A program made the translations under genes and the position numbers. Under the pieces are notes generated by a model that saw only the letters and a list, made by a program, of their open reading frames with translations, was not told the origin of the DNA and searched no databases. A stretch of DNA of 28,787 nucleotides, taken from NCBI GenBank assembly GCA_002437285.1, contig DJOV01000035.1, positions 1 to 28,787 of the forward strand, in the 5' to 3' direction. Within the stretch, counting starts at the first letter, position 1. The number at the start of each line of letters is the position of its first letter. Source of the stretch: Prevotella sp. UBA6429. GTDB lineage: Bacteria > Bacteroidota > Bacteroidia > Bacteroidales > Bacteroidaceae. Shown piece after piece: positions 15,268 through 23,419 of this stretch.

Positions 15268-16533
15268 ATGAAGACGACTAAGAAGTGTTGCAGCTTCTGC
15301 GGAAGAAGCGAAAACGAGGTGAGACTCCTCATCAACGGGCTCAACGGCTACATCTGTGAGGAGTGTGCCGTGCAGGCCTACAACATCGTGAAGACCACGG
15401 GGGTGCTCGACCTGCCCGACGACGAGCAGGCCGATGGCGCCAAGGGCAAGCATGCAGCGTTCAAACTGAAGAAGGTGCCCAAGCCGCGCGAGATCAAGGA
15501 GTATCTCGACCAGTATGTCATCGGGCAGGACGACGCCAAGCGCACGCTTGCCGTGTCGGTCTACAACCATTACAAGCGCCTGCAGCAGCCTGCCGACGAC
15601 GATGGCGTGGAGATCGAGAAGAGCAACATCATCATGGTGGGCTCCACGGGTACGGGCAAGACCCTCCTGGCGCGCACCATCGCCAAGTTGCTCGATGTGC
15701 CGTTCACCATTGTCGACGCCACGGTGTTTACCGAGGCTGGTTATGTGGGCGAGGATGTGGAGAGTATCCTCAGCCGACTTCTCCAGGTGGCCGACTTCAA
15801 CGTGGAGGCCGCCGAGCGTGGCATCGTCTTCATCGACGAGCTTGACAAGATAGCCCGCAAGAACGATAACCCCAGCATCACGCGCGATGTCAGTGGCGAG
15901 GGCGTGCAGCAGGGACTGCTCAAGCTCCTCGAGGGAACGATGGTCAACGTGCCGCCCAAGGGTGGGCGCAAGCATCCCGACCAGGACTACATACACGTCA
16001 ACACGAAGAACATCCTCTTCATCTGCGGTGGAGCGTTTGACGGCATCGAGCGCAAGATCGCACAGCGACTCAACACCCACGTTGTGGGCTACAACTCGGT
16101 GCAGGCTGTGCGCAACATCGACAAGAGCGACCTGATGAAGTATATCCTTCCCCAGGACCTGAAGTCGTTTGGCCTCATACCCGAGCTCATCGGCCGACTG
16201 CCGGTGCTCACACACCTCAACCCGCTCGACCGCGCCGCCCTGCGCCGCATCCTCGTGGAGCCCAAGAACTCCATCGTCAAGCAGTATGTCAAGCTCTTCG
16301 AGATGGACAAGATTGCACTGACGTTCACCGACGAGGCGCTCGACTTCATCGTCGACAAGGCCGTGGAGTACAAGTTGGGAGCCCGCGGCCTGCGCTCGAT
16401 TGTCGAGGCGGTCATGATGGACGCTATGTTTGACGTGCCGTCGCGCCGCATCAAGAAGTTTGAGGTGACGCTCGACTATGCCAAGGCACAGCTCGACAAG
16501 GCTCACATGGAACAACGTGTGGAGTCGGCTTGA
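15268..16533 (+). CDS. clpX: Clp protease ATP-binding subunit ClpX
   Basis: ClpX is the AAA+ unfoldase that recognises substrates and threads them into ClpP. The 421-residue protein has the N-terminal zinc-binding domain with C8-x2-C11 and C30-x2-C33, Walker A GSTGTGKT at 125-132, and Walker B IDELDK around D190/E191. The pore-loop segment TEAGYVGEDVES follows Walker A. The ClpP-docking loop segment and sensor 2 region (EYKLGARGLRSIVE) come later in the domain. Length and order match the family. It sits 10 bases after clpP and 32 bases before recQ. Confidence 0.96.
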   Translation: MKTTKKCCSFCGRSENEVRLLINGLNGYICEECAVQAYNIVKTTGVLDLPDDEQADGAKGKHAAFKLKKVPKPREIKEYLDQYVIGQDDAKRTLAVSVYNHYKRLQQPADDDGVEIEKSNIIMVGSTGTGKTLLARTIAKLLDVPFTIVDATVFTEAGYVGEDVESILSRLLQVADFNVEAAERGIVFIDELDKIARKNDNPSITRDVSGEGVQQGLLKLLEGTMVNVPPKGGRKHPDQDYIHVNTKNILFICGGAFDGIERKIAQRLNTHVVGYNSVQAVRNIDKSDLMKYILPQDLKSFGLIPELIGRLPVLTHLNPLDRAALRRILVEPKNSIVKQYVKLFEMDKIALTFTDEALDFIVDKAVEYKLGARGLRSIVEAVMMDAMFDVPSRRIKKFEVTLDYAKAQLDKAHMEQRVESA

Positions 16534-16565
16534 CAAGCCGACTTCCATAAGCCACTACAACCACA

Positions 16566-18788
16566 ATGAAAGACAATCTGATTCAACCACTGAAGCAGTA
16601 TTTCGGCTTCGACAAGTTTAAGGGTGACCAGGAGGCGGTCATACGCAACCTGATGGACGGCAATGACACTTTTGTGCTCATGCCCACCGGCGGAGGCAAG
16701 AGTCTCTGCTACCAATTGCCCTCGCTGCTCATGCGGGGCACGGCTATCGTGGTCTCGCCGCTCATCGCCCTGATGAAAAACCAGGTCGATGTCATCAACG
16801 GCTTGTCGGAAAACGACGGTCTGGCCCACTACATGAACTCGTCGCTCAACAAGGCGGCCATCAACCGTGTCGTGAAGGATGTGCAGTCGGGCAAGACCAA
16901 GCTGCTCTATGTGGCTCCCGAATCGCTTAACAAAGAGGATAACCTCGCGTTTTTCGAGTCGTTTGAGATTTCTTTCTTTGCCATCGATGAGGCTCATTGC
17001 ATCTCGGAGTGGGGACACGACTTCCGCCCCGAGTATCGCAACATCAGGCCCACCATCGACAAGATAGCCCACCACAGGGGCGTCGACAGGATACCCGTCA
17101 TCGCCCTTACGGCCACGGCTACCGACAAGGTGCGCACCGACATCAAGAAAAGCCTCGGCATCGTCGGGGCCAAGGAGTTTAAGAGCTCCTTCAACCGCCC
17201 CAACCTCTATTATGAGGTCAGGCAGAAGGTGAGCGAGGAAGACACCGACAGCCAGATCATCCGCTTCCTCCGCCAGCACGAGGGCAAGAGTGGCATCATC
17301 TACTGTCTGTCGCGCAAGAAGGTGGAGGAACTGGCGCAAAAGCTGAAGCTCAACGGGTTTAAGGCCGCGCCCTACCATGCCGGGCTCGACACGGAGGTGC
17401 GCACGAAGACGCAAGACGACTTCCTGAAAGAGGAGATTGACGTCATCGTGGCCACCATTGCCTTCGGAATGGGTATCGACAAGCCCGACGTGCGCTTCGT
17501 CATCCATTATGACATTCCCAAGAGCCTGGAAGGCTACTACCAGGAGACCGGACGCGCAGGACGTGACGGGGGCGAGGGTATCTGCATTGCCTTCTATTCG
17601 CCCAAGGATCTGAAGAAGCTGGAGAAGTTTATGGACAGTAAGGGCGAGGCCGAAAAGGAGATCGGACGACAGCTGCTGCAGGAGACGAAGGCTTATGCCG
17701 AGTCGTCCATCTGCCGGAGAAAGATGTTGCTCAATTACTTTGGCGAAGACTATCTGAGCGACAACTGCGACAACTGCGACAACTGTAAGCACCCCAAACA
17801 TCCGAAGGAGGCGCGTGAGGCATTGCTTGTGGTGCTCAGCGCCATCAGGGCGGTGAAGGAAAACTTTGACCAGCCTTATGTCATCGACTTTGTCAGGGGG
17901 CGGCGCACCGACAACATCGTGCGCCATGGACATGACCGGTTGCCCGAGTTTGGTGCGGGTGAGAAGATCAACGAGGAGGACCCTGCCATCTGGAACCCTG
18001 TGATACGGCAGGCCATGATATCCCATTACATACGCAAGGACGTGGAAAACTACGGCTTGTTGAAGCTCACCGCGGAGGGCAAGCGATACATGCAAGACCC
18101 GACACCGTTCATGGTGGTGCCCGACCGAGAGTTTGACGAGGCTGACGAGGCTGGCGACAACGTGTCGAGCGCCTTGGATGAGGAATTGTTCAATCTCTTG
18201 CGTGGCTTGCGCAAGGATGAAGCGCGCAAGCACAACTTGCCACCTTACGTCATCTTCCAGGATGTGTCGCTCACGCAGATGGCCACCAATTATCCGGTGA
18301 CCATGGAGGAACTGCAGCAGATACAGGGAGTGGGGCAGGGCAAGGCCAAGAAGTATGGCAAGCCGTTCGTCGACCTGATCAAGAAGTATTGTGATGAGAA
18401 CGATGTCAAGCGAGCCGACATCATGCGTGTCATCAGCCTGCCCAACAAGTCGTTGAGGAAACAGAAAATCATAGAACTTATCGACAAGCGCATCGCCCTT
18501 GAGGAAATCGCCAAGGCGCAAGGGTGTGGTTTCGATGACCTGCTGGACGACATAGAGGCCATCGTCAACAGCGGCATCAAGGTGAACATCGACTATTACC
18601 TCAACGACGATGAGGTCATCGACCCTGATGAGATGGCCGACATCTATGACTATTTCCGCGAGAGCGACAGCGATGACATCGACAAGGCTATCGATGAGGT
18701 GGATATCTATGACGATGAGGATGGCCTGACTGCAGAGCAGAAAGTGAGGCTGGTCTTCATCAAGTTCTTCTCGGAAATGGCCAACTGA
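16566..18788 (+). CDS. recQ: ATP-dependent DNA helicase RecQ
   Basis: RecQ is a 3'-5' DNA helicase in recombination and fork repair. The 740-residue frame shows Walker A PTGGGKSLCYQLP (from residue 40), DEAH at 141-144 in IDEAHCISEWGHDFRPEY, ALTATATDKVR, and motif VI QETGRAGRDGGEG. A RecQ zinc site follows (SSICRRKMLLNYFGED, then clustered cysteines in DNCDNCDNC encoded by three tandem 9-base units near 17763). Winged-helix and HRDC (roughly 538-612) domains come next. A further ~130-residue acidic C-terminal extension is absent from E. coli RecQ (about 609 residues). It lies 32 bases after clpX and likely belongs to that operon. Confidence 0.95.
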   Translation: MKDNLIQPLKQYFGFDKFKGDQEAVIRNLMDGNDTFVLMPTGGGKSLCYQLPSLLMRGTAIVVSPLIALMKNQVDVINGLSENDGLAHYMNSSLNKAAINRVVKDVQSGKTKLLYVAPESLNKEDNLAFFESFEISFFAIDEAHCISEWGHDFRPEYRNIRPTIDKIAHHRGVDRIPVIALTATATDKVRTDIKKSLGIVGAKEFKSSFNRPNLYYEVRQKVSEEDTDSQIIRFLRQHEGKSGIIYCLSRKKVEELAQKLKLNGFKAAPYHAGLDTEVRTKTQDDFLKEEIDVIVATIAFGMGIDKPDVRFVIHYDIPKSLEGYYQETGRAGRDGGEGICIAFYSPKDLKKLEKFMDSKGEAEKEIGRQLLQETKAYAESSICRRKMLLNYFGEDYLSDNCDNCDNCKHPKHPKEAREALLVVLSAIRAVKENFDQPYVIDFVRGRRTDNIVRHGHDRLPEFGAGEKINEEDPAIWNPVIRQAMISHYIRKDVENYGLLKLTAEGKRYMQDPTPFMVVPDREFDEADEAGDNVSSALDEELFNLLRGLRKDEARKHNLPPYVIFQDVSLTQMATNYPVTMEELQQIQGVGQGKAKKYGKPFVDLIKKYCDENDVKRADIMRVISLPNKSLRKQKIIELIDKRIALEEIAKAQGCGFDDLLDDIEAIVNSGIKVNIDYYLNDDEVIDPDEMADIYDYFRESDSDDIDKAIDEVDIYDDEDGLTAEQKVRLVFIKFFSEMAN

Positions 18789-18790
18789 CA

Positions 18791-18818
18791 CAATCCGGCC
18801 AGGGAGGGGGCCGGATTG
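18791..18818 (+). terminator. Hairpin after recQ, possible terminator
   Basis: CAATCCGGCC (18791-18800) pairs perfectly with GGCCGGATTG (18809-18818) across an 8-base loop, 3 bases after the recQ stop. There is no clean T-run after it, so termination may be inefficient. Confidence 0.5.
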
Positions 18819-18888
18819 GCACACGTTAAATTGCTTTAAACGAGAAAGAAAATCGTTGGCGATGGCGGTGTAAGTGGATTTTTATTGC

Positions 18889-18896
18889 TAAATTTG
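18889..18896 (+). promoter_or_regulatory. Putative -7 box (TAAATTTG) for guaB
   Basis: TAAATTTG fits TAnnTTTG and lies 28 bases upstream of the guaB ATG. No clear -33 TTG was found at 19-21 bases. Confidence 0.55.
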
Positions 18897-18924
18897 CACG
18901 CAATAAATTCCTAAAGTTACATTT

Positions 18925-20409
18925 ATGTCATCATTTGTTGCAGATAAAATTGTAATGGACGGCCTTACTTTCGACGACGTCCTGTTGATTCCCGCTTATT
19001 CTGAGGTGTTGCCCAAGGAGGTGACGTTGAAAACGCGCTTCTCCCGCCACATCGAGCTGAATGTGCCGTTTGTGACAGCGGCCATGGACACGGTGACCGA
19101 ATCGTCAATGGCCATCGCCATTGCGCGTGAGGGAGGCATCGGCGTCATCCATAAGAATATGTCCATCGAGGAACAGGCACGCCAAGTGGCCATCGTCAAG
19201 CGTGCCGAGAACGGCATGATCTATGACCCTGTCACCATACGCAGAGGCAGCACTGTGGCCGACGCGCTGGGCATGATGCACGAATATCACATCGGGGGCA
19301 TTCCCGTCGTCGACGAGGAAAACCATCTGGTGGGCATCGTCACCAACCGTGACCTGCGCTTCGAACGCAACATGGACAAGAAGGTCGACGAGGTGATGAC
19401 AAGTGAGAACTTGGTGACCACACACCAGAAGACGGATCTTGCCGCTGCAGCGCAGATCCTGCAGGAGAACAAGATCGAGAAGTTGCCTGTCGTCGATGCC
19501 GGCAACCACCTGGTGGGACTGATCACCTATAAGGATATCACCAAGGCCAAGGATAAGCCCAATGCCTGCAAGGATGACAAGGGACGCCTTCGTGTGGCAG
19601 CAGGCGTGGGTGTCACGCGCGACACGCTCGACAGGGCGCAGGCACTGGTTGACGCAGGCGTTGACGCCATCGTCATCGACACCGCACACGGACACTCCGC
19701 GGGTGTCGTAGGCAAGTTGCATGAGGTGAAAAACGCTTTCCCGAACCTCGATGTCGTGGTGGGCAACATCGCCACGGGTGAGGCTGCCAAGTACCTGGTG
19801 GACAATGGCGCCGACGCCGTGAAAGTGGGCATCGGTCCAGGATCCATCTGCACAACGCGTGTCGTGGCGGGTGTCGGCGTGCCGCAGTTGAGCGCCGTCT
19901 ACGATGTCTACTCTGCACTGAAAGACACCGATGTGCCTCTGATCGCTGATGGTGGACTGCGCTATTCGGGCGATATCGTGAAGGCTTTGGCCGCTGGCGG
20001 TAGCTGCGTGATGATCGGTTCGCTCGTCGCCGGAACCGAGGAGAGTCCTGGAGAGACCATCATCTACAATGGACGTAAGTTCAAGAGCTATCGTGGCATG
20101 GGATCGCTTGAGGCTATGGGACAGAAGAACGGATCCAGCGACCGCTATTTCCAGGGTGACACGAAGGATGTGAAAAAACTGGTGCCGGAGGGCATCGCCG
20201 GACGTGTGCCTTACAAGGGCACGGTGCAGGAGGTGATCTATCAGCTCATCGGTGGCCTGCGCTCAGGAATGGGCTATTGTGGCGCTGCCACCATCAGCAA
20301 TCTCCACAATGCCAAGTTCGCCCGTATCACCAATGCGGGTGTGCTCGAGAGCCATCCGCACGACATCACCATCACCAGTGAGGCTCCTAACTACAGCCGT
20401 CATGAGTAA
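18925..20409 (+). CDS. guaB: Inosine-5'-monophosphate dehydrogenase
   Basis: IMPDH oxidises IMP to XMP with NAD+, the committed step to GMP. The 494-residue length is typical. The barrel starts at LTFDDVLLIPAYSEVLP and is interrupted by a pair of CBS domains (~95-215, MIYDPVTI... to ...LITYKDITKAKD). The active-site loop GPGSICTTRVVAGVG carries the catalytic C309. A flap region (KSYRGMGSLEAM...SSDRYFQ) follows. The C-terminus runs through GGLRSGMGYCGA. The gene has its own -7 box. The next gene starts 109 bases downstream, after a hairpin. Confidence 0.97.
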   Translation: MSSFVADKIVMDGLTFDDVLLIPAYSEVLPKEVTLKTRFSRHIELNVPFVTAAMDTVTESSMAIAIAREGGIGVIHKNMSIEEQARQVAIVKRAENGMIYDPVTIRRGSTVADALGMMHEYHIGGIPVVDEENHLVGIVTNRDLRFERNMDKKVDEVMTSENLVTTHQKTDLAAAAQILQENKIEKLPVVDAGNHLVGLITYKDITKAKDKPNACKDDKGRLRVAAGVGVTRDTLDRAQALVDAGVDAIVIDTAHGHSAGVVGKLHEVKNAFPNLDVVVGNIATGEAAKYLVDNGADAVKVGIGPGSICTTRVVAGVGVPQLSAVYDVYSALKDTDVPLIADGGLRYSGDIVKALAAGGSCVMIGSLVAGTEESPGETIIYNGRKFKSYRGMGSLEAMGQKNGSSDRYFQGDTKDVKKLVPEGIAGRVPYKGTVQEVIYQLIGGLRSGMGYCGAATISNLHNAKFARITNAGVLESHPHDITITSEAPNYSRHE

Positions 20410-20470
20410 CTGACGGTGAAGAGGCCTGTCGCTGCTGTGATGCGGCATGCAGAATGATAAGAAATAACAA

Positions 20471-20504
20471 GCTCTCCCTCCTCCATGACGGATGAAGGGA
20501 GAGC
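20471..20504 (+). terminator. Hairpin between guaB and the first PPIase gene
   Basis: GCTCTCCCT (20471-20479) pairs perfectly with AGGGAGAGC (20496-20504), with an inner TCC/GGA pairing. It has no U-tract and ends 14 bases before the next ATG. It could be a weak terminator, a processing site or a leader structure that affects translation of the downstream gene. Confidence 0.45.
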
Positions 20505-20518
20505 CACTTAAAATAAAC

Positions 20519-21934
20519 ATGAAAAAGAAACTGTTGTTGGGCGCCATGCTGTTGTGTGGCACCTTGTCTTTTGCGCAATCTTCCGACCCTGTTGTGATGA
20601 CCATCAACGGCAAGGACATACCGCGCTCTGAGTTTGAATACTCTTATAACAAGAACAATGCTGACGGAGTCATCGACAAGAAGAGTGTGGCTGACTACGT
20701 GAACTTGTTTGTCAACTATAAGTTGAAGGTGGAGGCTGCCAAGGCAGCGCACCTTGACACGTTGAAGTCTTTCCAGACGGAGTTTGCGGGGTACCGCGAC
20801 ATGCAGGTGCGCCCTTCGATGATCAACGATGCCGACGTGGAGGCTGAGGCCAAGAAAATTTACACGCAGACGCAACAGCAGATTGACAACAATGGTGGAC
20901 TGGTCAAGGTGGCTCACATCTTGTTGCTCGTCGGACAGAAGGCTTCGGCGGATGAGCAGAAGGTGGCCAAGCAGCGTATCGATTCCATCTACACGGCTCT
21001 GAAGAACGGTGCCGACTTTGCTGAGATGGCCAAGAAGTGTTCCCAGGACCCGGGATCAGCCAAGAATGGGGGCGAGCTTCCCCTCATCTACAAGGGACAG
21101 ACCTTGAAGGAGTTTGAGGACCAGGCTTGGGCGCTGAAGGATGGCGAGATGAGCAAACCGGTGCTGACGGCTGCTGGATGGCACATCATCCTCAAGAAGG
21201 GACATCAGAACTTCTACAGCTATGAAAGCCAGCGCGACGCCATCATGAGGTTCATTGACCAGCGCAACTTGAGAGAGCAAATCATCGACCAAAAGCTTGA
21301 TACGCTGGCCAAGCAAGAGCATACCACCAAGGCGCAGTTACTCAAGGATAAACTGGCGCAAATGGAAACGCAAGACCCCAATCTGAAATATCTCATCCAA
21401 GAGTATCATGACGGATTGCTGCTTTATGAGATCAGCAATCGTACGGTGTGGGACAAGGCACAAAAGGATGAGGCCGGACTGGAGGCCTTCTTCAAGAAAC
21501 ACAAGAAAAATTATAAGTGGGAACAGCCCCGTTTCAAGGGCATCGCTTACCACACGCGTGAGGCGGCGGATATCGCCAACGTGAAGGATGCTGTCAAGGA
21601 TGTGGCGTTTGACAAGTGGGCTGACGTGCTCCGCAAGACGTTCAACGCCGATTCGGTGTTGCGCATCCGCGTGGAGAAGGGCATCTTCAAGAAGGGCGAC
21701 AATGCCCTCGTTGACCATGAGGCGTTTGGGGTCGACACGATTGCCAAACCCATGAAAGACTATCCCCACATGGCTGTCTATGGCAAGGTGCTCAAGGCGC
21801 CTAAGGAGTTGTCGGATGTCCGAGCCCTTGTGGTGGCCGACTATCAGGATTATCTGGAGAAGCAGTGGGTGGACGAACTGCGCAAGCAGTTTGCCGTGAA
21901 GGTCAATGATGAGGTGCTCAAAACGGTGAATTAG
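20519..21934 (+). CDS. Periplasmic parvulin-type peptidyl-prolyl isomerase
   Basis: The start at 20519 gives a signal peptide immediately (MKKKLLLGAMLLCGTLSFAQ); an upstream in-frame ATG at 20492 lies inside the hairpin and adds nine residues that spoil the signal. The mature protein is about 450 residues. One clear rotamase domain (about residues 130-225) runs from VAHILLLVG through CSQDPGSAKNGGELPL to GWHIILKK. A long helical C-terminal region (LRKTFNADSVLRIRVEKGIFKKGD) follows. These parvulins are periplasmic foldases or chaperones for outer-membrane proteins. The second parvulin gene follows after 9 bases, and the cluster continues to OstA, so a role in envelope assembly is likely. Confidence 0.9.
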   Translation: MKKKLLLGAMLLCGTLSFAQSSDPVVMTINGKDIPRSEFEYSYNKNNADGVIDKKSVADYVNLFVNYKLKVEAAKAAHLDTLKSFQTEFAGYRDMQVRPSMINDADVEAEAKKIYTQTQQQIDNNGGLVKVAHILLLVGQKASADEQKVAKQRIDSIYTALKNGADFAEMAKKCSQDPGSAKNGGELPLIYKGQTLKEFEDQAWALKDGEMSKPVLTAAGWHIILKKGHQNFYSYESQRDAIMRFIDQRNLREQIIDQKLDTLAKQEHTTKAQLLKDKLAQMETQDPNLKYLIQEYHDGLLLYEISNRTVWDKAQKDEAGLEAFFKKHKKNYKWEQPRFKGIAYHTREAADIANVKDAVKDVAFDKWADVLRKTFNADSVLRIRVEKGIFKKGDNALVDHEAFGVDTIAKPMKDYPHMAVYGKVLKAPKELSDVRALVVADYQDYLEKQWVDELRKQFAVKVNDEVLKTVN

Positions 21935-21943
21935 CATTAACAT

Positions 21944-23419
21944 ATGAAGAAAACGATATATACCACGGCCGGCATGTTGGCTTTCGGACTGACAGCCATG
22001 TCGGGTGTGGGTGCTTGGGGATTTCGCTCAATGAGTGTCCCTGCCAATGAGGTGGTGGCCGTTGCATCCGTGGCCGACACGACCGCTAACGATTCGGTGA
22101 TGCGTGCCGAAATACCCGTCCCCGAAAGCAGCGTCATCGATGAGGTGATATGGGTGGTGGGCGATGAGCCTATCCTGAAGTCGGATGTGGAGGCCATGCG
22201 CATGCAGGGGCTCGCCGAGGGCTTCACATGGGGCGGCGATCCCGATTGTGCCATCCCCGAGCAACTGGCCGTGCAGAAGTTGTTTCTCCACCAAGCGGCC
22301 ATCGACTCCATCGAGGTGTCGGAGAGTGAAATATCAAGTGGCATCGACCAGCAGATCAACCGTTGGATACAGATAGCGGGATCGCAGGAGAAACTGGAGG
22401 AATACAGGAAGCAGAGCATCAAGGAGATGCGTGCCGAGATGCACGATGACTTCAAGAACCAGCAGCTCATCGAGAAGATGCGCAAGAAGTTGGTGGAGAA
22501 TGTCAAGGTGACACCGGCGGATGTGAGAAACTATTTCCGCAACATGCCTGCCGACAGCATTCCTTTTGTGCCCACAGAGGTCGAGGTGCAGATCATCACA
22601 AGACAACCCAAGATCAAGCAGGAGGAGATCAATCGCGTCAAGAACCAGTTGCGTGACTTCACGGAGCGCGTGAACAAGGGTGAGTCGTCATTTGCGGCGC
22701 TGGCGCGTCTCTATTCGGAAGACCCAGGGTCTGCGCGCCAGGGTGGTGAGATGGATTACATCGGGCGGGGCATGCTTGATCCCGCGTTTGCCAACGTGGC
22801 GTTCAACTTGACTGATCCCAATAAGATATCAAAGATTGTGGAGACGGAGTTTGGTTATCACATCATCCAACTCATTGACAAGCGCGGAGACAAGATCAAG
22901 GTGCGGCATATCCTCTTGAAGCCGAAGGTTTCGCAAGACGAGATCCAGGCTTCGATGAACCAGCTCGACTCTGTGGCCACGGACATCCGTGCGGGTAAGT
23001 TCTCGTTTGAGGACGGAGCGACCATCATCTCTGACGACAAGGACACCAAGAACAACAAGGGCCTGATGTCCAACTCCACCAATGACGGCATGACATCTCG
23101 TTTCCAGATGAAAGACCTGCCGACGGAGGTGGCTCGCGCTGTCGACACCATGAAGGTGGGCGAGATATCGGCGCCTTTTGAGATGGTGAGCCGGAGCAAT
23201 GGCAAGACGGTGGTGGCCATCGTCAAGTTGAAGTCGCGCATCGACGGACACAAGGCGACCATCTCCGAAGACTTCCAGGTCATGAAGGATGTGGTGCTGG
23301 CCAAGGAACGAGAGAAAGTCCTCACCGATTGGGTCGTGGACAAGATCAAGCACACTTATGTGAAGATGAAGGACCGTTACAAGAATTGTAATTTCCAATA
23401 TCAGGGATGGATTAAATGA
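21944..23419 (+). CDS. SurA-like periplasmic chaperone/PPIase with two parvulin regions
   Basis: The 491-residue protein begins with a signal-like hydrophobic segment (MKKTIYTTAGMLAFGLTAMSG). A SurA-type N-terminal domain follows (VIDEVIWVVGDEPILKSDVE...QLAVQKLFLHQAAIDS...), about residues 60-190. Two parvulin-like regions come next. The first (~205-305) contains YSEDPGSARQGGEMDYIGRG and FGYHIIQLIDKRGDKIKVRH. The second starts at KVRHILLKPKVSQDE. In the SurA family the protein escorts unfolded beta-barrel proteins to the BAM complex. The gene starts 9 bases after the previous PPIase and overlaps the OstA-like gene by 4 bases, so all are translationally linked. It is SurA-like in architecture, not proven orthologous. 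Confidence 0.9.
   Translation: MKKTIYTTAGMLAFGLTAMSGVGAWGFRSMSVPANEVVAVASVADTTANDSVMRAEIPVPESSVIDEVIWVVGDEPILKSDVEAMRMQGLAEGFTWGGDPDCAIPEQLAVQKLFLHQAAIDSIEVSESEISSGIDQQINRWIQIAGSQEKLEEYRKQSIKEMRAEMHDDFKNQQLIEKMRKKLVENVKVTPADVRNYFRNMPADSIPFVPTEVEVQIITRQPKIKQEEINRVKNQLRDFTERVNKGESSFAALARLYSEDPGSARQGGEMDYIGRGMLDPAFANVAFNLTDPNKISKIVETEFGYHIIQLIDKRGDKIKVRHILLKPKVSQDEIQASMNQLDSVATDIRAGKFSFEDGATIISDDKDTKNNKGLMSNSTNDGMTSRFQMKDLPTEVARAVDTMKVGEISAPFEMVSRSNGKTVVAIVKLKSRIDGHKATISEDFQVMKDVVLAKEREKVLTDWVVDKIKHTYVKMKDRYKNCNFQYQGWIK

Noticed and set aside
15130..16548. 472-codon open frame antisense to clpX
   Set aside because: It is composed of low-information Leu/Val/His/Asp stretches; clpX on the other strand has every expected motif.
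17763..17789. Three tandem 9-base units (GACAACTGC-like)
   Set aside because: They encode the cysteine cluster of the RecQ zinc site; the repeat follows from the protein motif rather than from a regulatory or mobile element.
16503..18824. 773-codon open frame antisense to recQ
   Set aside because: It mirrors recQ codon by codon, is rich in His/Val/Leu without domain motifs, and recQ itself has all helicase motifs. It is a byproduct of GC-rich codon bias.
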